Shown here: positions 1 through 7,900 of the stretch, in pieces
Layout of the letters: each line of letters begins with the position of its first letter
How positions within the stretch are numbered: the stretch's first letter is position 1
From: CAZSXS01 sp964611385
GTDB taxonomy: Bacteria > Bacillota > Clostridia > Lachnospirales > CAYPQA01
Length of the DNA: 28,187 nt
NCBI GenBank assembly: GCA_964611385.1
Contig: CAZSXS010000047.1
Coordinates: 1 to 28,187, forward strand
Direction of reading: 5' to 3'
Made by a program: the position numbers and the translations under genes
Notes under the pieces: model-generated
Seen by the model: the letters and a program-made list of their open reading frames with translations, nothing else
Database searches by the model: none
What the model was told of the DNA's origin: nothing

Positions 1-63
1 TCCCCCATCCCCCACACCCCCATTCCCCTCTTTTCAAAAAAGCCGGACATGGGTTGGGGGTGT
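1..63. repeat. GT/CA-rich palindromic repeat, copy A1 (downstream of trpC)
   Basis: Bases 14-22 (acaccccca) are perfectly complementary to 55-63 (tgggggtgt), enclosing a core with TTTTCAAAAAAGCCGG. The core and its flanking C-rich and G-rich arms recur in inverted orientation at 988-1036, on the other side of trpC. It lies just after the trpC stop on the minus strand. No U-run follows the hairpin in the minus direction within the window, so a terminator role is doubtful. The left edge of the window may cut it. Confidence 0.5.
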
Positions 64-92
64 TGCCACGTGGCAATTTTGATAGAGCCGAA

Positions 93-914
93 TTATTTAG
101 CATTTTTGATAAGCTGTTTCAATGCTGCTTTCCTATCTGTGCTTTTCATCAGGGTTTCACCGATCAATACGGCATTTACCTTGTTTTCGAGGAGTCTTTG
201 CAGGTCTTCGGGAGTGGATATGCCGCTTTCGGATACAAAGAGAATGTTCTCGGGTACCCAGGAGCGAAGTCGGATACTGGTTTGGAGATCCACTTCAAAG
301 GTTTCCAGGTTCCGATTGTTGACACCGATGATTCTTGCCCCAGCTGAAAGGGCTTTTTGTAGCTGTGGGAGACTATGACTTTCTACAAGAGCGGACAGTC
401 CCAGGCTGTCAGCAATGTGTATGTATTCCCTCAAAGCGCTTTCCTCCAGGATTTCAGCAATCAACAAGACCGCCGCTGCCCCCAGGCATTTTGCTTCATA
501 GATCTGATAAGAATCCACAATAAAATCCTTGCGGAGTGTGGGAATGTGTATGCTTTGGCTGATTTCCTGCAAGTACTCGTCCTTTCCCAGAAAAAATTCC
601 GGCTCGGTCAACACCGAAACTGCCGCTGCCCCCGCTTCCTCATATTGCTGTGCGATTGCAAGATAATCAAATTCCTCTGTAATCAACCCCTTAGAAGGCG
701 AGGCCTTCTTCACTTCACAGATAAAGGAAAGATCCTTGCCTTTCAGTGCTCTCTCAAAAGGAAAGTCCACTCTCGTTTGCACATCTTGCAAATCTTGCAT
801 CGCTTGCGCAGCTTGCAAATCCATCGCTCTCTGCATCATGCACTCAAGCGATAGCCTCGCCTTTTTGCCCTCTACCCGCTTTTGCGTAGATAAGACAATT
901 TTATCTAAAAACAT
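93..914 (-). CDS. trpC: Indole-3-glycerol-phosphate synthase TrpC
   Basis: Cytoplasmic TIM-barrel enzyme of tryptophan synthesis that converts carboxyphenylamino-deoxyribulose phosphate to indole-3-glycerol phosphate. The start at 914 gives 273 aa and has GGAGG six bases upstream; an upstream in-frame ATG at 965 has no such site. Family signatures are visible: CEVKKASPSKG (catalytic Lys and phosphate region), LRKDFIVDSYQIYEAK, GVNNRNLETFEVD and the C-terminal phosphate-binding VSESGI...NAVLIGETLM. It is a stand-alone enzyme, not fused to TrpF. It is the last trp gene seen here; trpF, trpB and trpA, if linked, would lie beyond the left edge. A 207-bp repeat-filled gap separates it from trpD, unlike the overlapping EGD genes, so its expression may be tuned separately. 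Confidence 0.97.
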   Translation of the reverse strand: MFLDKIVLSTQKRVEGKKARLSLECMMQRAMDLQAAQAMQDLQDVQTRVDFPFERALKGKDLSFICEVKKASPSKGLITEEFDYLAIAQQYEEAGAAAVSVLTEPEFFLGKDEYLQEISQSIHIPTLRKDFIVDSYQIYEAKCLGAAAVLLIAEILEESALREYIHIADSLGLSALVESHSLPQLQKALSAGARIIGVNNRNLETFEVDLQTSIRLRSWVPENILFVSESGISTPEDLQRLLENKVNAVLIGETLMKSTDRKAALKQLIKNAK

Positions 915-987
915 GTTTACCTCCAATAACGCTTGTAACCAAGCATAAAAAACGTATTGATTCAAACCCCGTGATACCTATCTACGC

Positions 988-1036
988 CTCCCAATTCCCG
1001 GCTTTTTGAAAAAGCAAGGATGGGGGTGGTAGGGTG
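988..1036. repeat. Palindromic repeat, copy A2 (inverted relative to A1)
   Basis: The reverse complement of this stretch aligns by eye with 12-60: both have a CACCCCCAT-like arm, a TTTTTCAAAAAGCCGG-like core and a G-rich arm. The centre GCTTTTTgAAAAAGC (1001-1015) is itself a perfect inverted repeat. Together with A1 it brackets trpC in inverted orientation. Similarity is moderate and was judged without an alignment. Confidence 0.45.
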
Positions 1037-1053
1037 AACCAACAAGTTGATTC

Positions 1054-1117
1054 TGGGAAGGGAAAAACTTTTTCGCCGTTTGAAAAAGTTTTTCCCTTCC
1101 TTCCCCCACGGTTTTAT
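1054..1117. repeat. Long-hairpin repeat, copy B1 (trpD-trpC intergenic)
   Basis: A perfect 18-bp stem (1056-1073 with 1083-1100) closes a 9-base loop. On the minus strand the element reads ACCGTGGGGGAAGG, then an A/T-rich arm, a conserved AAACGGC loop and the opposite arm. The same order is found in plus orientation at 28133-28187, upstream of pcrA. It sits 5 bp after the trpD stop, inside the trp operon. No U-run follows it on the minus strand, so it looks more like a REP-type or mRNA-stabilising hairpin than a simple terminator. Confidence 0.75.
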
Positions 1118-1121
1118 TCTT

Positions 1122-2138
1122 TTAATCTTTTATCTTTTCATTAGAAAGCCGTATAAACGCCTCCAGCTGTCTCATAGCCCGCCCGTTGTCGATGATGCTT
1201 TCTACCTCTTTGATGGCCTCTGTAAAAGAAATTTCTTTTGCTACATATAGGGCCGCTGCGGAGTTGAGTACGGCTGCGTCGCGCTTGGGACCTCTGCTTC
1301 CTGTCAGAATCCCTCTGATGATCGTTGCGTTTTCTTCTGCCTTGCCGCCGCATAAATCAGCTTTACCGCAGCGCTGAAACCCGAATTGTTCTGGCGCGAT
1401 TTCGTAGGAGCGTACCCAGCCGTTTTTGACCTCGCAAACACTGGTCGGAGCCGATAGGGAGATCTCGTCTAGCCCGTCCTGCCCGTATACCACCATGGCG
1501 TTCTGAACCCCCAGATTTGCAAGTACCTTGGCTATGGGCTCTACCAGTGCCTCCTCGTATACCCCCAGTAACTGCATTTTCGCCCCTGCGGGGTTGGATA
1601 AAGGCCCCAGTATGTTGAATATGGTCCGTATGCCTAACTCGCGCCGTACCGGTGCCACATACTTCATGGCGATGTGGTAGTTTTGCGCAAATAGAAAACA
1701 GATGCCGATCTTTTCAAGTAGCTTTGCACTGCTTTCGGGTGGAATCGTTATGTTCACCCCCAGCGCTTCCAATACATCTGCTGCTCCGCATTGGCTCGAG
1801 GCTGCCCGGTTTCCGTGCTTGGCCACCGGTATGCCCGCCGCCGATACGATTAGGGCTGCCGTGGTGGAAATGTTGAAGCTGTGGGCATTGTCGCCACCTG
1901 TGCCCACGATCTCAAGTACGTTCTGCTCATGCAGTAGCTTTATGCAGTGCTTTCGCATTCCAGCTGCTGAGGCGGTGATTTCATCTATGGTTTCGCCCTT
2001 CATGGAAAGAGCCGTCAAGTAGGCCGATAGCTGTACCTCGCTGGCCTGACCGCTCATGATCTCATCCATAACCTGCTCAGCCTGCGCATAGCTCAAATGA
2101 CTTCCCTTTGAGAGCATAACAATCGCTTCTTTTATCAT
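1122..2138 (-). CDS. trpD: Anthranilate phosphoribosyltransferase TrpD
   Basis: Transfers the phosphoribosyl group of PRPP to anthranilate, the second committed step of tryptophan synthesis, in the cytoplasm as a homodimer. The 338-aa length is normal for the stand-alone enzyme. Visible motifs are the PRPP-binding GTGGDNAHSFNIST (about residues 79-92), KHGNRA(A)SS, the basic RRELGIRTIFNILGPLSNPA segment and DGLDEIS near residue 222. Its ATG overlaps the trpG stop by four bases (ATGA type), so the two are translationally coupled. Downstream of the stop the minus-strand transcript runs into the B1 hairpin before trpC. Confidence 0.97.
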   Translation of the reverse strand: MIKEAIVMLSKGSHLSYAQAEQVMDEIMSGQASEVQLSAYLTALSMKGETIDEITASAAGMRKHCIKLLHEQNVLEIVGTGGDNAHSFNISTTAALIVSAAGIPVAKHGNRAASSQCGAADVLEALGVNITIPPESSAKLLEKIGICFLFAQNYHIAMKYVAPVRRELGIRTIFNILGPLSNPAGAKMQLLGVYEEALVEPIAKVLANLGVQNAMVVYGQDGLDEISLSAPTSVCEVKNGWVRSYEIAPEQFGFQRCGKADLCGGKAEENATIIRGILTGSRGPKRDAAVLNSAAALYVAKEISFTEAIKEVESIIDNGRAMRQLEAFIRLSNEKIKD

Positions 2139-2710
2139 TGAACCTTCACCTCCAAGAAATTCTTGATGATCTCCTTCCCTCGTGGGGTTAATACCGATTC
2201 GGGATGAAATTGCAGCCCGAAGATGGGGTATAGCCTGTGGGCTACGCCCATGATTTCGCCCTCTTCTGTGCTTGCAATTGATTTCAACTCTGCGGGTAGC
2301 GTTTCTTTGATCCCGATCAGGGAATGATAGCGGGCTACTTCAATCTTCTCCGGCAAGCGCTGAAACAAAGGACAGCTTGCATCCAGTTGCGCCAGTGATT
2401 GTTTCCCGTGCATCAGCTCCTTTGCGTAGGATACTGTTCCCCCAAAGGCTTCGAAGATTGCCTGGTGCCCCAAGCAAACCCCTAGGATGGGAATTTTCGA
2501 CCCCAGCTTTTTGACCACATCAATGCAAACTCCGGCATCAGACGGCTTGCCGGGGCCGGGAGATAGAACGATACGCTCGGGCTTTTGGGCTTGGATTTCC
2601 TCTGGGGAGTATTCGTCGTTGCGAATGACCAGAATGTCCGGTCGGAGACACCCAATCAACTGATATAGATTGTAAGAAAAGCTGTCGTAATTATCAATCA
2701 AAAGTATCAT
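2135..2710 (-). CDS. trpG: Anthranilate synthase component II, glutamine amidotransferase TrpG
   Basis: Class I glutamine amidotransferase subunit that delivers ammonia from glutamine to TrpE. At 191 aa it is a stand-alone GATase. The catalytic triad is visible: Cys in LGVCLGHQAI (about residue 79), and His and Glu in QFHPESVLTP near residue 170. The oxyanion segment LSPGPGKPSDAG is also intact. Its start overlaps the trpE stop and its stop overlaps the trpD start, which supports stoichiometric expression with TrpE. In some Firmicutes this subunit is shared with folate synthesis (PabA). Its place inside the trp operon favours TrpG, but dual use cannot be excluded. Confidence 0.96.
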   Translation of the reverse strand: MILLIDNYDSFSYNLYQLIGCLRPDILVIRNDEYSPEEIQAQKPERIVLSPGPGKPSDAGVCIDVVKKLGSKIPILGVCLGHQAIFEAFGGTVSYAKELMHGKQSLAQLDASCPLFQRLPEKIEVARYHSLIGIKETLPAELKSIASTEEGEIMGVAHRLYPIFGLQFHPESVLTPRGKEIIKNFLEVKVQ

Positions 2711-4206
2711 AATTCGAATCCTCCTTCGGCTCGCTTTAAAGCTTCCACCACTGCCTTGGCCTTATGAAGACATTCCTCGTATTCCTTCTCAGGAACGCTG
2801 TCTGCAACAATGCCTGCGCCGGAGCGGATAAAGACCTTTCCGTTTTTCTTAAAGGCCAGACGGATGGCGATACAGGTGTCCATGTTCCCGTTAAAGTCCA
2901 GATAGCCGATGGCTCCGCCGTAAATGCCCCGCTTGTTGTTTTCAAGCTCGTTGATGATTTGGCAAGCTCTCAGCTTGGGCGCTCCTGATAAGGTTCCCGC
3001 CGGAAGCACAGCCGAGATGGCATCCATGACACCTTTGCCCTCCCGAATGAGGCCCTTCACGGTGGAACCGATGTGCATCACATGGGAGAAGCGCAAAACG
3101 GACAAGTAGGACTCCAGCTCCACCGTCCCAAATTGACTGATCTTTCCCAAGTCGTTTCGGCCCAAGTCTACCAGCATGTTATGCTCGGCTAGCTCCTTTT
3201 CATCAGCCAGCAACTCTTGTTCCAGGCGAAGGTCCTCTTCTTCCGTTTTCCCCCTGGGCCTGGTGCCCGCCAGGGGAAAGGTGTGCAAGACCCCGTTTTC
3301 AAGCTTGACAAGGGTTTCTGGTGAAGCTCCGACGATTTCAATCTGCTCACTGCCCAGGTAGAACATATACGGTGACGGGTTGGTGCTTCGAAGAACGCGG
3401 TAGGTATCTAGTAAGCTCCCCTCAAACTCCGCTTCCAGGCGGTTGGACAACACAACTTGAAAAATATCTCCTTCTCGAATATAGGCCTTTGCCTTTTCCA
3501 CCATTTGACAGTATTCCTCTTGGCTGAATAAGGGCTTGATTTCGGATTTAAGCTTTCCGCCGCTGTGGCTTTGCTTCACAGAGGCAGCTTCGGTTAGGAG
3601 CTTTGCCATTTTGTCCAATTGGACGGTGGTTTTTTGATATTCTGCTTCAAGGTCAGTGGTATGTTTGTCGCTGGCCATACAGATGCTCATGTTGACAATC
3701 AAAAAGATTTTCTGCTTTAGATTATCAAAGGCAATGATTTTATCAAAGAGCATTAAATCCACATCATTAAAATGCTCCGCGTCCTCTGCATCCAGTGTAA
3801 GGGAGGCTTCACTATACTTGATATAGTCGTAGGAAAAGTACCCCACAAGCCCTCCTGTAAAGGGTGGCAGATCCTTAAACACGGGCGTTTTATAGCCCTT
3901 CATCATTTGACAGAGGTATGCATTGGGATTGCTTACGATGATTTCCTCCGTCTGATCTTTTCGGACGCTTATCTTCCCGTCAAGGCAAGTGATTTCCATA
4001 CTAGGCTCATAGCCCAAGAAGGTATACCGGCCCCATTTCTTTGTATCCTCAACGCTTTCGAATAGAAAGCAGTGGCTGCTAATGCTTTGTAAGGTTTTCA
4101 GTACGCCGATAGGCGTTAACAAGTCCCCGGGGATCTCCCGATAAACCGGAATCCGCTTATAATCGGCGTAGCTGGTTTTGATTTCTTCCATTGTTGGCTT
4201 ATACAT
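2707..4206 (-). CDS. trpE: Anthranilate synthase component I TrpE
   Basis: Chorismate-utilising enzyme that makes anthranilate from chorismate and ammonia supplied by TrpG; it is the feedback-controlled entry to tryptophan synthesis. The 499-aa length is typical. An N-terminal FLFES segment near residue 50 corresponds to the LLES-type tryptophan-binding site, so allosteric inhibition is expected. C-terminal catalytic motifs are intact: GDIFQVVLSNR, GASPETLVK, FPLAGTRPRG, LVDLGRNDLGK, GTLSGAPK and SGAGIVADSVPEKEYEE. The start at 4206 is preceded by AAGGAGG at seven bases. It is the first structural gene after a leader-peptide attenuator (4240-4487). Confidence 0.97.
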   Translation of the reverse strand: MYKPTMEEIKTSYADYKRIPVYREIPGDLLTPIGVLKTLQSISSHCFLFESVEDTKKWGRYTFLGYEPSMEITCLDGKISVRKDQTEEIIVSNPNAYLCQMMKGYKTPVFKDLPPFTGGLVGYFSYDYIKYSEASLTLDAEDAEHFNDVDLMLFDKIIAFDNLKQKIFLIVNMSICMASDKHTTDLEAEYQKTTVQLDKMAKLLTEAASVKQSHSGGKLKSEIKPLFSQEEYCQMVEKAKAYIREGDIFQVVLSNRLEAEFEGSLLDTYRVLRSTNPSPYMFYLGSEQIEIVGASPETLVKLENGVLHTFPLAGTRPRGKTEEEDLRLEQELLADEKELAEHNMLVDLGRNDLGKISQFGTVELESYLSVLRFSHVMHIGSTVKGLIREGKGVMDAISAVLPAGTLSGAPKLRACQIINELENNKRGIYGGAIGYLDFNGNMDTCIAIRLAFKKNGKVFIRSGAGIVADSVPEKEYEECLHKAKAVVEALKRAEGGFEL

Positions 4207-4239
4207 GATGCTTCCTCCTTGATGATTTTAATAAAAACC

Positions 4240-4282
4240 CAAAAATCCCCCCTTGGCTCACTTGCGTAAGCCGAGGGGGGAT
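4240..4282 (-). terminator. trp attenuator terminator
   Basis: On the minus strand a 14-bp stem (arms 4269-4282 and 4245-4258, one G-U pair) with a 10-base loop is followed by TTTTTGGGTTTTT. It lies between the leader-peptide stop and the trpE ribosome binding site. The loop plus the start of the 3' arm (AAGTGAGCC, 4255-4263) can pair with leader codons at 4361-4369 (GGGTCACTT, 8 of 9 pairs), giving a candidate antiterminator. Confidence 0.9.
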
Positions 4283-4331
4283 CCTTTAGTTGTACTTAGT
4301 TTATTCTGCAGACATAAACCAAAATCCAAGC

Positions 4332-4430
4332 CTAAAACATACCGCATTCTCCGCACGACAAAGTGACCCTGTTTACTTCAACAGAGCTCCACCAAAGCCA
4401 TGCAAATGTTGTTACGGAAAGTTTTTTCAT
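4332..4430 (-). CDS. trpL: trp operon leader peptide (32 aa)
   Basis: A short ORF between the trp promoter and the trp terminator, with GGAGG four bases before its ATG. Codons 10-14 read Ala-Trp-Leu-Trp-Trp, giving three Trp codons in a window of four, the expected sensor for charged tRNA-Trp. Directly after the cluster, CTCTGTT (4380-4386) can pair with AACAGGG (4367-4373), a pause or 1:2-type hairpin that a ribosome stalled on the Trp codons would cover. The following GGGTCACTT can then pair with the terminator loop and arm. The codon content and position are seen directly; the switching model is inferred from hand pairing. No T-box or TRAP-type leader features were found. Confidence 0.85.
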   Translation of the reverse strand: MKKLSVTTFAWLWWSSVEVNRVTLSCGECGMF

Positions 4431-4457
4431 ACTGCCTCCAAGGATTGGGTTTTAGAC

Positions 4458-4487
4458 TTTATATCATATAGACGAGGGGGTTGTCAA
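4458..4487 (-). promoter_or_regulatory. Promoter of the trp operon
   Basis: Minus-strand TTGACA (4482-4487) and TATAAA (4458-4463) are separated by 18 bp, a good sigma-A match. Transcription would begin near 4451, about 20 bases upstream of the leader-peptide start. Confidence 0.8.
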
Positions 4488-4517
4488 GGAAATTATTATA
4501 AGGGCCTCAAATATTCA

Positions 4518-4546
4518 TTGGATTCTGATGGAAATTATGCTATACT
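4518..4546 (+). promoter_or_regulatory. Promoter of the type I toxin mRNA
   Basis: TTGGAT (4518-4523) and TATACT (4541-4546) with a 17-bp spacer. The predicted start near 4553 leaves a 5' leader of about 50 bases. That leader contains GACGGTTAGGCTT (4565-4577), which is complementary to the 3' UTR. Confidence 0.7.
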
Positions 4547-4603
4547 TAAAAGGCACAAGCGAAGGACGGTTAGGCTTAGCCCACTTGTAAAGGTGGTGAT
4601 GCC

Positions 4604-4690
4604 ATGTCAACATTTGAAGCTTTGATGTTAATGTTAACCTTCGGGTTAGTAATCATAGCCATAATGAACGACAGAAACACAAAAAAATAA
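4604..4690 (+). CDS. Putative holin-like type I toxin peptide (28 aa)
   Basis: A 28-residue ORF with AAAGGTGG seven bases upstream. The peptide opens with MSTFEALMLM, continues as one hydrophobic helix (LTFGLVIIAIM, residues 11-21) and ends in a charged DRNTKK tail. This matches the Firmicute putative holin-like toxin family, the TxpA/Hol_Tox type of short membrane peptides in type I toxin-antitoxin pairs. A strong convergent promoter and a short antisense RNA over its 3' UTR support this. A 13-base perfect complementarity between its 5' leader (4565-4577) and 3' UTR (4733-4745) suggests a folded, translation-inert mRNA. The family match is from memory; toxicity is inferred. Confidence 0.8.
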   Translation: MSTFEALMLMLTFGLVIIAIMNDRNTKK

Positions 4691-4800
4691 CCGCCCCAGC
4701 CAAGGTCAGCGGTTATTTCACAAAAAGACCGCAAGCCTAACCGTCTGATAAACGGTTGGTGCATTTTAAGAGGACGTTAACAGCGTCCTCTTTTATTATA
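4681..4800 (-). ncRNA. Predicted antisense RNA antitoxin
   Basis: A minus-strand transcript is predicted from about 4800, just after a consensus promoter (4807-4835), to about 4681. There a 10-bp stem (4685-4694 with 4709-4718) is followed on the minus strand by seven U residues. It would be about 120 nt long, start with the hairpin 4768-4792 and be fully complementary to the toxin mRNA 3' UTR, including the segment that pairs with the toxin 5' leader. The convergent 3'-overlap geometry is that of txpA/RatA pairs. Ends are predicted, not measured. Confidence 0.72.
4768..4800 (+). terminator. Terminator of the toxin mRNA
   Basis: A 9-bp perfect stem AAGAGGACG (4768-4776) with CGTCCTCTT (4784-4792), followed by TTATTATA. 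Read on the other strand, the same hairpin forms the 5' end of the antisense RNA. Confidence 0.75.
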
Positions 4801-4806
4801 TTCACA

Positions 4807-4835
4807 ATTATAGCATAATAAACGTATGATGTAAA
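4807..4835 (-). promoter_or_regulatory. Promoter of the antisense RNA
   Basis: Minus-strand TTTACA (4830-4835) and a perfect TATAAT (4807-4812) with a 17-bp spacer. It is a better match than the toxin promoter, as expected for an antitoxin RNA kept in excess. Confidence 0.82.
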
Positions 4836-4887
4836 CAAAAATTGTACTCCACAGGATAAACACATCTAATTATTTCCAGTGTTTTTG

Positions 4888-4912
4888 CATTCCAAAGATT
4901 GGCTTTGGAATG
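4888..4912. other. Perfect 10-bp hairpin after smc
   Basis: CATTCCAAAG (4888-4897) pairs with CTTTGGAATG (4903-4912) around a 5-base loop, two bases beyond the smc stop codon. On the minus strand it is followed by CAAAAACAC, not a U-run, so it is not a standard intrinsic terminator. It may protect the 3' end of the mRNA. The rest of 4836-4887 holds nothing recognisable. Confidence 0.5.
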
Positions 4913-4914
4913 GT

Positions 4915-7900
4915 TTACACCGCTGCATCTTCCTTCACGTCCTCCAAAGTCACCGAAATCAGCTTTGAAATGCCTTCTTGCATGGTGACACCGTAGAGCC
5001 GGTCGGAGACCTCCATAGTGCCTTTACGGTGGGTGACAACGATGAATTGAGTGTCTTTGCAGTAGTTGGAGAGGAAATTGGCAAAGCGCCTGACGTTGGC
5101 ATCGTCTAGGGCAGCGTCGATTTCATCCAGAACGCAAAAGGGGGAGGGCTTTAGGCGGAGGATGGCAAAGAGAAGGGCAATAGCTGTGAGAGCCCGCTCG
5201 CCGCCGGAAAGTAGGCTGAGGCTTTGCAAGTTTTTGTTCGGGGGCTGGGCGATGATGTCAATTCCGGATTCCAGTGCTTTGTTTTCATCAAAGAGCTTTA
5301 AATAAGCCTTTCCTCCACCGAACATTTCCTGAAACACGGCAGTGAAGTTCTCCGATATGAGCTTAAACTGCTCCAGAAACCGGTTCTCCATCTGCTCCGT
5401 AAGCTGTTTGATTAAATCTAACAGCGACGCTTCGGCAGATAGAATATCATCACGCTGCTTCTGCAAAAAATCAAAACGCTCCTTCAACTTGATATGCTCG
5501 TTAATGGCATTGACATTGACAAAGCCCAAGTCTTCTATCGCCTTTTTAAGGGCCACTTCTTCTCGTTGCAGCTGTCTTAAGTCCGTATCCAGACGAATAA
5601 ATTCTTCCTTGGCTCGGTTCAGGGTCAACTTGTATTCATCCCACATTTGGTCGTAGAGTTTTTTATTGTCTTCAATAAGCTGGTTTTGTTTGGCTTCTAA
5701 CTTGGTGTACTCATTGCTGAGCTTTGAAGTATATTCCAGTTGCCGCAGCTGAGAAGCTTCGGCTTCGGTAATGCTTTTTTCGATCTCTTCAAGACCCTTT
5801 CCGGCTTTTCTGATTTCGACCTCAGCTTCGGTTCTTTGCTTTTGCAGGTTGACCAGTTCCTCCTTCAAGGCTTCGATCTCGTCCTGTCGTTTCAGCATTT
5901 TGCCCTTGTTTTCCTCTGTTAAGGCAGCAATACTCAGAATGTCGGCTTCGTGGGCAGAAATCTCACCCTTGATACGAACAAGGTTTTCCTTTATGGCTCG
6001 GAGGCTTTCCTCAAGACCGCTGATTTTGACTTTGATTTGGGTCAGCTCATTACTTTTTTGTTCCCGGTGCTCCCTTTCCTCCGTCAAACTGGCTTGGAAG
6101 GAGTTGATTTCTCCTTGGAGGTTTTTGATGATCTGTTCACTCTTTGCGAGTTCCTCCGCTGTTTTTTGTATCCCCTCTGCTGTGCTTGCCTGTCTTTGCA
6201 CAAGGCTTTGGGCTTCCTCCTCCAGGCGGGTCTTCTTTTGATTCAATTCCTTTAAAAATTGGTTTACCTGATCCAGAATGTTCTCCAGGTTCCCTTCCTG
6301 TATGGTTCTGTCAGTCAACTCATCCTTTTTATCTAAAATCTCCTCGTCTAAAGTTTTCACCTGATCGCTGAGTTCCTGAATCTGGGTTTTAAAGTGATTT
6401 TCCTTTTCTTTCAGATTTTCGATATCCGTCTTTAATTCTCGGATTTCCCTGGAACGACTGAAAATATTGCTGGTGTTTTTTGATAAGCTACCGCCAGTGA
6501 TCGCACCCCCAGGGTTAAACAGCTCACCTTCTAAGGTAACAATTTTAACAGAATAATTGTACTTCTTATTAATGCGGATGGCGTTTTCCATGTTGTCCAC
6601 AATCAGCACCCGATCCAGAAGATCCGAAAAAATGCCCTCATAGACCGGATCGTAGCTGACCAGCTCCTTGGCGATCCCCAAGACGCCCTGTTCCTCTATG
6701 ATTTGATCTCGAACAGCTAGCTTTCGGGTTTTTCCCTCATTGATTACATTGATGGGCAGGAAGGTGGCTCGGCCGTTATTGCTTGTTTTAAGGTACTCAA
6801 TGGCCTTTTGGATTCCTTCCTCGTCTCGGGCGACAAGGTTTTGCATAGCAGAGCCTAGTGCCACCTGGATGGCGGTTTCGTATTCGCTAGGTACATAGAC
6901 CAACTCTCCTACCGCTCCGCAAATGCCCCATTCGGCGTTGTTTTTCTGTAGCACGGCCCGGACGCTTTTAAAGTAACCTTCATAGTTTTTTTCCAGTTCG
7001 GACAGTACCTTGGCCTTGGATAACTTTTCAGAGAGTTCGTTATTCACAAGATTTAGTTCTGCGTTCCGATTGGTGAGCCGGATGTTGACTGCGTCCTTCT
7101 CAAAGTTCAGGCTGGAAATCTCTTGCTTAATGCCTTCTGTCTGGCTTTTGATCTGGGCTAAGGTATTGCTTACGGATTTATGCTTTTTTTGGTTGTCTCC
7201 AATTTTCAGCAAGGTTTGCTTTAGTTCTTCCTCCGAATCACTCTTCTTGCTGTGCAGTTCCTTGGACAGGGTATCCAGATTTTCCGCTTTGGCCTTGATG
7301 ACAGCGGATTCTCTATAGCGCTGCATTAATTCAGTGTTGTAGTCCTCCAATTGCTGCTGGCTTTTGGACATACCAGCCTTTGCTTTGATAAACTCGTCTT
7401 CTTTTAGCGTCAATAAGGTGTTTTGCTCCTGTAGGGAATCACTGTGCAGCTTCAATTTTTCGTTTTCTGCAAGCTTTGCTTCCTGCAAGGCTTGTAGGTT
7501 TTTCTGCTTGGCTAGGGCTTCGCTCTTTAAGCGCAAGAGCTCCCCGGATATATGACTAATCTGCTCCTGTTTCAGCACAATGTCGTTTGCTCTTTGCTCG
7601 GCGGTGGAACGCATTTCCGCAACGCCAGCTTTTTGATCGTTTAGTTCGCTTTCCTTTTCGGAAAGCATTTTCTTTTTGCGCTTAATTTCTTCCTTAAGGC
7701 GGAGGTTTTCTTGTTCCTCTTTTTCGGCCAGTTCCTTTGTTTCGTCCAAGCGGGCTTGTATTTCTGCCAGCTCATCTGAAAGCTTATCAACGTCATTCAA
7801 AAAGATATTGACCTGGATGAGTTTCAATCTTTCCTTAATATCCAAGTATTTTTTGGCAACTTCCGCTTCTACAGAAATGGCATCCAGCTGGGATGAAAGC

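Noticed and set aside
375..854. 159-aa plus-strand ORF inside trpC
   Set aside because: Antisense to a well-supported gene; Cys/His/Arg-rich shadow composition.
4207..4451. T-box riboswitch upstream of trpE
   Set aside because: No T-box consensus or specifier stem seen; a Trp-rich leader peptide and terminator explain the region.
4290..4625. 111-aa plus-strand ORF upstream of smc
   Set aside because: It runs antisense through the trp terminator, leader peptide and promoter and into the toxin gene; no ribosome site and no recognisable composition.
5771..6241. 156-aa plus-strand ORF inside smc, with many similar ones
   Set aside because: Ser/Leu/Phe-rich antisense shadows of the Lys/Glu-rich coiled coil; no ribosome sites.
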